From Lachnospiraceae bacterium (GTDB taxonomy: Bacteria; Bacillota; Clostridia; Lachnospirales; Lachnospiraceae): a DNA stretch of 7,590 nt. Below the pieces are notes generated by a model. The model searched no databases. It had not been told where the DNA came from and saw only the letters and a program-made list of their open reading frames with translations. Shown in pieces: positions 1 to 5,476 of the stretch (position 1 is its first letter; every line of letters starts with the position of its first letter). The DNA is taken from the NCBI GenBank assembly GCA_014804495.1, contig JAAUZS010000107.1, positions 24,679-32,268 of the forward strand, read 5' to 3'. Made by a program: the position numbers and the translations under genes.

Positions 1-618
1 AAATCCTACAGGGCCGCACCATCTTCCGAGTTCTTTTACAGGTTCGTTTTTATGCTCTTCACGGACAATATCGATAATATTTGTCCGCTTCAGATAGCAA
101 TATGCCGTAAGGCAGGAAAAAGCAACCACGATAACAAAAAACGCTGCCGACAGATACAGACACCGGAAATCCAATTTCAACTTCATCTCAGCGCTGTCTA
201 CGATAAACAGTCTGAAACCGTTCCATAAAATAAACACAAACGGAAATCCTGCAGCGATACCAAGTAAAGAAGAGATACCGCTTAGCAGTATAACTTCACG
301 GAATAATCCCGGCGCAAGGCGTTTCCCGGATGCACCAAGCGCCATGAGTGTTCCAAGCTGCCTCGATTTTTTGCGAAAGAACAATCCCGATGCGTATATC
401 GTAAACACCACACATCCAAATAACGCCAACACAAAGATGGCGGTCATTTGTTTTCGGCTGTCACCGCCCTCCGGAAGCACTAAAAGCACTGTCGGCGAAA
501 ACATCATTGCTGCATACGCCGTAATCAACAACAGGGACATAAAATTACAGAATAAATAAAGCGCTGCCTGTTTCCTGTCCGCTCTTTGCAATTTATTTTC
601 CATTTGTTTCATTGTCAT
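1..618 (-). CDS. FtsX-like ABC transporter permease, N-terminal 206 residues (cut by left edge)
   Basis: This is the membrane subunit partner of the ATPase encoded just upstream. Reading leftward from ATG at 618, the frame stays open for 206 codons to base 1, so the C-terminal part lies outside the window. Four likely membrane segments are visible at about residues 18-40, 57-81, 107-132 and 153-177. Between the second and third lies a basic cytoplasmic stretch with the FtsX-family pattern RQLGTLMALGASGKRL (about 86-101), which in this family contacts the ATPase. The start follows the ATPase stop by 2 bases, and its ribosome site (AAAGGGGTGAG) lies inside the last ATPase codons, so translation is probably coupled. 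In-frame ATGs at 612 and 603 are less well placed. MacB- and BceB-type permeases share this domain. A BceB-like peptide exporter or detoxification role is plausible but cannot be settled from the visible part. Confidence 0.9.
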   Translation of the reverse strand, partial: MTMKQMENKLQRADRKQAALYLFCNFMSLLLITAYAAMMFSPTVLLVLPEGGDSRKQMTAIFVLALFGCVVFTIYASGLFFRKKSRQLGTLMALGASGKRLAPGLFREVILLSGISSLLGIAAGFPFVFILWNGFRLFIVDSAEMKLKLDFRCLYLSAAFFVIVVAFSCLTAYCYLKRTNIIDIVREEHKNEPVKELGRWCGPVGF

Positions 619-620
619 AA

Positions 621-1382
621 TCACTCACCCCTTTCCATATCACTCATCTCTTTAATCGCAGCAAGCAGCCTATCCTGAAAATCCGCACGGTTGCCTTTTT
701 TATTGTCTTTTTCCAGAGTGTTGTATACATTTCCATCTTTTAGTAAGATTACCCTGTCGCAGAACGATGCTGCGAAGCTGTCATGCGTCACCATAAAAAC
801 GGTAGCTCCCAACTGCTGTCTTGCATTTTCAAAAGCTTCTATTACGGTTCGGCTCGATTTACTGTCAAGGTTGCCGGTCGGTTCGTCGGCAAGTATAATA
901 AGCGGTCTATTGATCAGGCTGCGGGCCACTGCCGTTCGCTGCCTCTCACCACCCGAAATCTCAGCCGGATACTTATCGGCAATATGCTGTATTCCAAATA
1001 GCGATAAAAGCGAATCCGTAAGCTTCTCGGCATCATTATCCGCCTTATCCTTTATAATCCTCGGTACAAGAATATTTTCCCGCACCGTCAGTCCGTCAAG
1101 CAGCATAAAATCCTGAAAGACAAATCCAAGTTTTTCATTGCGGATTTTTGCAAGAGCTGCTTCATTAAGACCTTTTAAGTTCTGGCCGCCTAATGTAATT
1201 TCCCCGTCTTCAAACGGAATATAACATGAAATGCAGTTTAAAAGGGTACTCTTACCCGAGCCGGAAGGTCCCATCACCGCAACAAATTCCTGATTGGCAA
1301 CAGATAAGTTAATACCTTTTAACACGGAATAAGACTTGTTTCCCGACTGATAAGATTTTTTTAGATTCTTCACATATAACAT
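621..1382 (-). CDS. ABC transporter ATP-binding protein (MacB/LolD/BceA-type)
   Basis: This cytoplasmic ATPase should power the permease encoded directly downstream. The 253-residue protein is a complete single nucleotide-binding domain. It has Walker A GPSGSGKST at 38-46, a Q-loop glutamine at about 90 (FVFQDF), the ABC signature ISGGERQR at 142-149, Walker B LIILADEPTG at 161-170, a D-loop NLDSKS at 171-176 and the switch histidine at 200 (MVTHD). The wording LADEPTGNLDS is typical of the LolD/MacB/BceA group that pairs with FtsX-type permeases. I place the start at ATG 1382 because a GGAGG sits 8 bases upstream (1395-1391) and the protein then begins MLYVKNLKKSY, as family members do. Longer in-frame starts at 1397 and 1442 lack a good ribosome site. 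Substrate is unknown; peptide antibiotic or bacteriocin is a guess from the neighbouring two-component system. Confidence 0.95.
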   Translation of the reverse strand: MLYVKNLKKSYQSGNKSYSVLKGINLSVANQEFVAVMGPSGSGKSTLLNCISCYIPFEDGEITLGGQNLKGLNEAALAKIRNEKLGFVFQDFMLLDGLTVRENILVPRIIKDKADNDAEKLTDSLLSLFGIQHIADKYPAEISGGERQRTAVARSLINRPLIILADEPTGNLDSKSSRTVIEAFENARQQLGATVFMVTHDSFAASFCDRVILLKDGNVYNTLEKDNKKGNRADFQDRLLAAIKEMSDMERGE

Positions 1383-1390
1383 AAGTTCGT

Positions 1391-1395
1391 CCTCC
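1391..1395 (-). promoter_or_regulatory. Ribosome binding site deciding the ATPase start
   Basis: GGAGG on the minus strand, 8 bases before ATG 1382. It lies inside the frame of the longer possible start at 1397, so it argues for the shorter protein. Confidence 0.8.
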
Positions 1396-1409
1396 ATTCT
1401 AAATTCTCT

Positions 1410-1428
1410 TATATGCAAAATGCATATA
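1410..1428. repeat. Perfect inverted repeat in the ABC operon leader
   Basis: TATATGCA (1410-1417) and TGCATATA (1421-1428) are perfect 8-base arms around AAA. The element lies 28 bases upstream of the ATPase start and just downstream of a possible -10 box (TATAAC, 1437-1432), so it would overlap the transcription start or the 5' end of the mRNA. It could be an operator for a dimeric regulator or a weak leader hairpin. AT-rich palindromes of this size can also arise by chance. Confidence 0.45.
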
Positions 1429-1431
1429 CTT

Positions 1432-1437
1432 GTTATA
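1432..1437 (-). promoter_or_regulatory. Possible -10 box of the ABC transporter operon
   Basis: TATAAC on the minus strand matches five of six consensus positions and would put the transcription start near 1425. No recognisable -35 hexamer lies 16-18 bases upstream (the region is an A/T run). That would fit a promoter dependent on an activator bound to the repeats farther upstream. The call is tentative because the whole region is AT-rich and other -10-like words are present, for example TATAAG at 1413-1408. Confidence 0.3.
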
Positions 1438-1477
1438 AGCAAAGCATACTACAAAAAATTTATTGTAGATTTTACTA

Positions 1478-1562
1478 TGTAATAATCTGCATCTGCCATG
1501 TAATTTTTTGAAGTAATCTGCAAGGAATGTAATATTTTGCAGCGCTGTTGTAATAATCGGCA
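1478..1562. promoter_or_regulatory. Cluster of direct repeats, candidate LytTR regulator binding sites
   Basis: A 14-base motif is repeated in one orientation: TGTAATAATCTGCA (1478-1491), TGTAATTTTTTGAA (1499-1512, weak), TGAAGTAATCTGCA (1509-1522), TGTAATATTTTGCA (1528-1541) and TGTAATAATCGGCA (1549-1562). Against the first copy they match at 10, 12, 12 and 13 of 14 positions. Starts at 1478/1499 and 1528/1549 are each 21 bases apart, the usual centre-to-centre spacing of the paired direct repeats bound by LytTR-domain dimers such as AgrA. Read on the minus strand the core GCAGATTAT partly fits the loose LytTR consensus. The cluster lies between the divergent ABC and regulator operons, as expected for the target of the neighbouring LytTR protein. 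That this protein binds here is inference. An 8-base palindrome CAGCGCTG (1540-1547) sits between the last two copies. Confidence 0.6.
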
Positions 1563-1576
1563 GTCTCTCTCATATA
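1548..1576 (+). promoter_or_regulatory. Possible promoter of the regulator-kinase operon
   Basis: TTGTAA (1548-1553), 17 bases, then CATATA (1571-1576) is a weak promoter-like pair upstream of the response regulator. Its -35 box would fall inside the last direct repeat, which would allow autoregulation. Other AT-rich words nearer the gene (GATAAT at 1594-1599) are alternatives. Confidence 0.2.
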
Positions 1577-1634
1577 CACAAAAATAAAAAAATGATAATA
1601 TAAATTAATAAAATAAATAAACCGGAGGTAAGGT

Positions 1635-2354
1635 ATGCTGCGGATAGCGATATGTGATGATTCAGCGGACTCAAGGGACGCACTGCGCTTTCAACTTGAA
1701 AAAGTGTTATATGAAGGTTCAGAAGAAATTGTATATGAGTTTTCAACAGGGACAGGCGCCGTTCACTGGCTTGAAAAACACCCCGGTGAGATTGACCTTC
1801 TGTTTCTTGATGTAGAGATGGATGGGCTAAACGGTATGGATGCGGCAGCACTGATAAGAAAATTTAATTCAGAAATCATTATTGTCTTTGTAACAGGATA
1901 TTCCGACTATGTATTTGACGGCTACAAGGTCAACGCCCTTGATTACATTATCAAGCCTGCGCAATCTGAACGGCTTTTTGAAGTGTTAAGACGGGTGCGT
2001 GGACATTTCGAGAGTAAGAAAAACGATATGTATATGTTCAAGAATACAGACGGAATATTCCGTATTCCTCTTGCACAGGTTCTCTATTTTTACAGTGATA
2101 AAAGAAAAGTTGTTCTTGTATGCAGTCAAAATATGGAGCAAAAGGAATATTCCTTCTACGCAAAACTGGACGAGGTGGAGCAGCAGCTAAGTCATAAGTT
2201 TGTGCGCATACATCAGCGCTATCTGGTAAATCCGCATCAGACGGAACAAATCGGCACAGACCATGTGATAATTGGCGGAACACGGCTTCCAATAAGCAGA
2301 GCATTGAAGGACGAAGCTTCCGCCAGACTTGCAAGGGCGATATTATTACAATAA
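1635..2354 (+). CDS. LytTR-family two-component response regulator
   Basis: This cytoplasmic DNA-binding regulator should be phosphorylated by the kinase encoded next. The 239-residue protein has a receiver domain (about 1-120) with the acidic pair D8/D9, the phospho-acceptor aspartate D59 in LFLDVEMDG, the switch threonine T87 and the conserved lysine K107 in DYIIKP. A LytTR DNA-binding domain (about 130-235) follows, marked by FVRIHQRYLVN (189-199) and LPISR (218-222). This is the AgrA/VirR/ComE architecture, at the usual length. GGAGGT (1624-1629) lies 5 bases before the start. LytTR proteins bind pairs of direct repeats, and such repeats lie just upstream, between this gene and the divergent ABC operon, making that operon the likely target. 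All phosphorylation residues are present, so it should be regulated by phosphorylation. Confidence 0.96.
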   Translation: MLRIAICDDSADSRDALRFQLEKVLYEGSEEIVYEFSTGTGAVHWLEKHPGEIDLLFLDVEMDGLNGMDAAALIRKFNSEIIIVFVTGYSDYVFDGYKVNALDYIIKPAQSERLFEVLRRVRGHFESKKNDMYMFKNTDGIFRIPLAQVLYFYSDKRKVVLVCSQNMEQKEYSFYAKLDEVEQQLSHKFVRIHQRYLVNPHQTEQIGTDHVIIGGTRLPISRALKDEASARLARAILLQ

Positions 2355-2388
2355 CAACGTAAGCACATAGGAAAGTGAGGAAATACCG

Positions 2389-3669
2389 ATGGGTATGTAT
2401 GATATATTTTCTAATCTATTGGGTATTCTGGCAACAGTGGTTTTTTATAAATCGTTGTCATGTCTGATAGAAATCAGGACGGAATGGTGGCGCAGACTGC
2501 TTCTGCTTTTCGGCAGCTGGCCGCTTATGTTTATGGTTATCTTTATTGGGGATATTGTCAATCTCCCCCCGACAATACTGATTTTTTTATTCTGCTTCTG
2601 GAATGCAGGCAAAGGCTCAGGGCTTAAACGGTTAACAATCGGACTGATGTTTGCAAGTATCATGCTTGCTTTCAACGGTTTATGTGACAACTGCATCGAT
2701 TTTTTTATTGATACATGGTATATATCACGTTCCATGTGGCGTCTGGGGTTTGCACTTCTTCTGTATCTTGGCGTACGCAAACAGAAGTCTAATCGTGATT
2801 TTGAACTCGCTCCATCCTTATGGAAGTTACTTCTTATGCTGTGCGCAGCGCCCTTAGGAATCGTATTTTCACTTGTGCTTCTCACCAGTCCTTTCATTGA
2901 CAGTTCAACGGTTATTCTCAGTAACATGTCGCTGTTTATCATAGCTATTTTTTCGTTCGTCGGAATCCTGCGGGCTATGATAGTGCTTAACAGACATCAG
3001 AATCTGGAACGGGAAATTGTGCTGTCGGAACAAAATAAGAAATATTATGAAGCAATGGAACATCAGCAGTTTGAAATACGCAGACTCAAGCATGACCTCG
3101 CCAATCATTTACAGGTACTACTGGCTCTGCCATTGGAGGAAAAAAATAATTATATTCAAAAAATGATTGAAAATCCCGCCTTTGACAAGGTACTCTCCTA
3201 TTCAGGAGACGCTACGGTAAACGCCGTACTGACCGCAAAGGAAAGTCTGATGCGCCAGAAAGAGATTCAGTTTTATGCCAAAATAGATATTCCAAAAGAG
3301 CTTCCGTTTGAAAAGCCGGATATCTGTGCACTGTTCGCCAATGCGCTTGATAATGCCGCGGATGGCTGCGCTCTGCTTCCTACACAAAAACGTCAGGTAG
3401 AACTGACTGCCCGCGCCGCAAAAGGAATTCTGGCAGTGGAAATCAGAAATTCCTGTAAAGAATTTGATGAAGAAAATAAAGAAAAGCTTATCCGCTACAA
3501 AGATAAGCTTCCCAAGACAACAAAAACCGATTCCGTCAATCATGGATACGGGCTAAAAAGCATTCAGGAAATAGTTAAAAAGTACCACGGAAATATGGAA
3601 CTGAAACAGGAAAACGAAACATTTTGCCTGTTCTGCTTTCTGCCCGTGAACCGAATAACAATATGTTAA
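2389..3669 (+). CDS. AgrC-like sensor histidine kinase (GHKL ATPase)
   Basis: This is the membrane sensor of the two-component pair. About the first 200 of 426 residues are hydrophobic with six or seven likely membrane segments (about 7-27, 35-54, 58-75, 81-105, 116-131, 145-167, 175-200) and no large extracellular domain, as in AgrC-type peptide sensors. A helical linker follows, then the dimerisation/phosphorylation helix with histidine 235 in RRLKHDLANHLQ. The ATP-binding domain has the N box NALDNAADGC (318-327), EIRNSC (351-356) and the glycine box HGYGLKSI (385-392). It follows the regulator by 34 bases, with GTGAGG (2375-2380) 8 bases before its start, so the two are co-transcribed. 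The ligand cannot be read from the sequence. A peptide is likely by family analogy, but there is no AgrB/AgrD-like gene in the window. Confidence 0.95.
   Translation: MGMYDIFSNLLGILATVVFYKSLSCLIEIRTEWWRRLLLLFGSWPLMFMVIFIGDIVNLPPTILIFLFCFWNAGKGSGLKRLTIGLMFASIMLAFNGLCDNCIDFFIDTWYISRSMWRLGFALLLYLGVRKQKSNRDFELAPSLWKLLLMLCAAPLGIVFSLVLLTSPFIDSSTVILSNMSLFIIAIFSFVGILRAMIVLNRHQNLEREIVLSEQNKKYYEAMEHQQFEIRRLKHDLANHLQVLLALPLEEKNNYIQKMIENPAFDKVLSYSGDATVNAVLTAKESLMRQKEIQFYAKIDIPKELPFEKPDICALFANALDNAADGCALLPTQKRQVELTARAAKGILAVEIRNSCKEFDEENKEKLIRYKDKLPKTTKTDSVNHGYGLKSIQEIVKKYHGNMELKQENETFCLFCFLPVNRITIC
3484..3510 (-). terminator. Weak terminator-like hairpin for leftward transcripts, inside the kinase gene
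   Basis: Perfect 9-base arms AAGCTTATC/GATAAGCTT surround a 9-base loop. Read on the minus strand the hairpin is followed by a T-rich tract (TTCTTTATTTTCTTC). It lies about 165 bases beyond the gpsA stop and could end leftward transcripts of the housekeeping operon. The stem is poor in G/C and the T tract is broken. Because it lies in a coding region (codons for KLIRYKDKL) it may be coincidence. Confidence 0.2.
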
Positions 3670-3675
3670 ACCACG

Positions 3676-4692
3676 TTACTCTTCCTCCCACGGTATTAGC
3701 GGATTCTCAATCTTCTTATCTCGTAACATAAGGCTTCCCACCGCCTCTGCCGCTGATTTTCCATCAAAGAGTATTTCATTCACTTCTTCTATGATTGGGA
3801 TCTGTATATTGTATTTTTTCGCAAGACCCATAGCCGCTTTGGCAGAATATACGCCTTCGACAACCATCTTAACCTCTGCCATCGCTTCATCCATCGTGCA
3901 GCCTTTACCTATCAGTATCCCGGCACGTCTGTTTCTGGAATGCATGGAAGCGCAGGTAACGATCAAGTCACCGATTCCGGTCAGTCCGCTGAATGTCTCA
4001 AGTCTTCCGCCCATAGCCATTCCCAGCCTTGCAATCTCGGCTATTCCTCTTGTAATCAGCGCCGCTTTCGTATTATCTCCGTATCCGAGTCCGTCCGCAA
4101 TACCGGCAGCAAGCGCAACTACATTCTTAAGCGCCGCTCCAAGTTCTATTCCCAGCACATCCGGACTTATATATACACGGAAAACCTTACTCATAAAAAT
4201 ATTCTGTAAATACTCTGCTGTTTTCTTTCTTCTGGCTCCGACTACTATTGTAGTAGGAATCCCTCTTCCTACCTCTTCCGCATGTGAAGGTCCTGACAAA
4301 ACAGCCACTTCCGCCTGCGGAATCTCTTCTTCTATAATCTGGGAAAGCGTCATAAGTGTGTCTTCTTCAATTCCTTTTGCCACATTGACGATAATCTGTC
4401 CTTCTTTCACATAAGGCGACATACTCTTGGAAGTATTTCTCGTAAACGGAGAAGGTACGGCAAGCACTAACACATCTTTTCCTTTTACGGCATCTTCCAT
4501 ATCGGTTGTAAATTCCATATCTTCCGGCAGTTTCACGCCCGGAAGCTTATCCTTATGCTCATGCTCTGTTTTTAGCATTTCAATTTCTTTCTCTACAATC
4601 GACCATACAGTTACATGATGTCCGTTATTATAGAGTAAAAGCGCCAACGCGGTTCCCCAGCTTCCCGCTCCGATTATACTGATATCTGCCAT
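3676..4692 (-). CDS. gpsA: Glycerol-3-phosphate dehydrogenase [NAD(P)+]
   Basis: GpsA reduces dihydroxyacetone phosphate to sn-glycerol-3-phosphate with NAD(P)H in the cytoplasm, supplying the backbone for phospholipids. The 338-residue protein is complete and of normal length. The N-terminal Rossmann fold has the dinucleotide loop GAGSWGTALA (8-17). Further family blocks are NVAKGIE (103-109, lysine 106), LSGPSHAEEV (132-141), the catalytic-lysine region AALKNVVALAAG (186-197, lysine 189), SGLTGIGDLIVTC (235-247), SRNRRAG (252-258) and VVEGVYSA (277-284). GGAGG (4707-4703) lies 10 bases before the ATG. It follows plsY after 123 bases, most of them an inverted repeat. PlsY uses the GpsA product, so the two form a metabolic pair. 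Its stop lies only 6 bases from that of the convergent kinase gene. Confidence 0.98.
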   Translation of the reverse strand: MADISIIGAGSWGTALALLLYNNGHHVTVWSIVEKEIEMLKTEHEHKDKLPGVKLPEDMEFTTDMEDAVKGKDVLVLAVPSPFTRNTSKSMSPYVKEGQIIVNVAKGIEEDTLMTLSQIIEEEIPQAEVAVLSGPSHAEEVGRGIPTTIVVGARRKKTAEYLQNIFMSKVFRVYISPDVLGIELGAALKNVVALAAGIADGLGYGDNTKAALITRGIAEIARLGMAMGGRLETFSGLTGIGDLIVTCASMHSRNRRAGILIGKGCTMDEAMAEVKMVVEGVYSAKAAMGLAKKYNIQIPIIEEVNEILFDGKSAAEAVGSLMLRDKKIENPLIPWEEE

Positions 4693-4698
4693 ACTAAT

Positions 4699-4803
4699 TT
4701 AACCTCCGTTTTCTTCATTCATTATGATTACCGGTTTGACCAACATGAACAAAAACGGGGTTCCATTGCATAATGACGCAGAGTCACCCCTTATTTTGTT
4801 CAT
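4699..4803 (-). other. Small reading frame of 34 codons inside the inverted repeat (doubtful gene)
   Basis: From ATG 4803 the minus strand is open for 34 codons to TAA at 4701-4699. The peptide begins MNKIRGDSASLCNG and has a hydrophobic end (TPFLFMLVKPVIIM). A GTGAGG overlapping the plsY stop lies 10 bases upstream, and the stop overlaps the gpsA ribosome-site region. Because of the palindrome, the plus strand also encodes a similar ending (MNKNGVPLHNDAESP, then LILFMLFKP). I think the frame is a by-product of the repeat rather than a gene. Confidence 0.15.
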
Positions 4804-4815
4804 GTTGTTCAAACC
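4733..4815. repeat. 83-base near-perfect inverted repeat between plsY and gpsA
   Basis: Left arm 4733-4754 and right arm 4794-4815 are reverse complements at 21 of 22 positions (the single mismatch pairs 4741 with 4808). Further in, GGGGT (4757-4761) pairs with ACCCC (4786-4790), leaving a loop of about 24 bases. The right arm begins at the base after the plsY stop codon. In the leftward mRNA this would fold into a long hairpin. Only GTTTTTG follows the inner GGGGT/ACCCC stem, and no T run follows the outer stem, so a classical terminator is doubtful. Possible roles are an RNase processing or mRNA-stability hairpin, a partial attenuator before gpsA, or a small dispersed palindromic (MITE- or REP-like) element. 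No target-site duplication is evident in the flanks. Confidence 0.85.
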
Positions 4816-5475
4816 TCACTCCTTAGCAGAACTATCCTTTTTATGCGTCAAGTATGTTTTTCGCTCTTCTCCCTTTAGCAAACGCCCGATATTTTCCCTG
4901 TGCTTATAGTATGCCATAATCGTTAAAGCCGCTGCGATAGCGTAGAGTTCATACAGATTCGCCTGGCTCATTCCGAATAATCCCATCTGCCCCATCACTA
5001 TGGTTTCTATTATGAATCCGGCATAAACAAGCAGTGAACCGAGCGAAACATAATGTGTCGTAAAAAAGATGGTGAAAAATATAATCACTCCCATAGGTAT
5101 ATAGTACGGATGAAAAGAAAGAATAAGCCCTGCCGTCGCCGCTATTCCTTTTCCGCCTTTGAAATGAAGATAAAAGGGAAAATTATGCCCAAGAATAGCT
5201 CCCGCAGCAGCATACATTTTCAAAAGGTAGACCATATCCGAATGGCTTTTTCCAAATAGAATCCCTGTAATGACAATCGCAAGTATACATTTGACAATAT
5301 CTCCGAAAAGTACAATAAGCCCTGCCTTCGTACCCAGCACTCGCATCGTATTCGTCGTTCCGGCATTATGGCTTCCATACTCCCTGATATCAATTCCATG
5401 CAGCCTGCCGTAAATATAGGCAGTCTGGAACAGTCCGAAAGCATAACCAATCAGTAAACAAATAATTCGCTCCAC
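4816..5475 (-). CDS. plsY: Acyl-phosphate:glycerol-3-phosphate acyltransferase PlsY
   Basis: PlsY is the integral membrane enzyme that transfers an acyl group from acyl-phosphate to glycerol-3-phosphate, giving lysophosphatidic acid. The 219-residue protein is hydrophobic with several membrane segments. It carries the three family motifs: GSHNAGTTNTMRV (34-46, glycine-rich motif 1), GHNFPFYLHFKGGKG (96-110, phosphate-binding motif 2) and HRENIGRLLKGEE (192-204, motif 3). Motif 1 has histidine where GSGN is usual, and the first helix reads GLFQTAY instead of the common GSIPxGY. The start is GTG at 5475, one base after the der stop, with AAGGAG (5490-5485) 9 bases upstream inside the der end. 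The tail (KKDSSAKE) is charged. Next downstream is gpsA, which makes its substrate. Confidence 0.97.
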   Translation of the reverse strand: MERIICLLIGYAFGLFQTAYIYGRLHGIDIREYGSHNAGTTNTMRVLGTKAGLIVLFGDIVKCILAIVITGILFGKSHSDMVYLLKMYAAAGAILGHNFPFYLHFKGGKGIAATAGLILSFHPYYIPMGVIIFFTIFFTTHYVSLGSLLVYAGFIIETIVMGQMGLFGMSQANLYELYAIAAALTIMAYYKHRENIGRLLKGEERKTYLTHKKDSSAKE

Positions 5476-5476
5476 C

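Noticed and set aside
691..1116. Plus-strand open frame of about 141 codons opposite the ATPase gene
   Set aside because: It is antisense to conserved ATPase motifs and shows no ribosome site or family resemblance.
1383..1442. Longer ATPase start at 1442 or 1397
   Set aside because: No good ribosome site precedes either, the added residues do not resemble family N-termini, and the extension would run through the palindrome; GGAGG placed 8 bases before ATG 1382 fits better.
1478..1562. CRISPR-like array
   Set aside because: Units are only 14 bases, degenerate, spaced 19-31 bases apart with no spacers of array length, and no cas genes are present.
3791..4414. Plus-strand open frame of about 207 codons opposite gpsA
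   Set aside because: It is antisense to a fully conserved gpsA, has low-complexity Ser/Pro/Ile-rich sequence typical of a shadow frame, and has no recognisable domain.
4733..4815. tRNA or riboswitch
   Set aside because: The structure is a single long hairpin without cloverleaf, TPsiC-like sequence or any riboswitch core I recognise.
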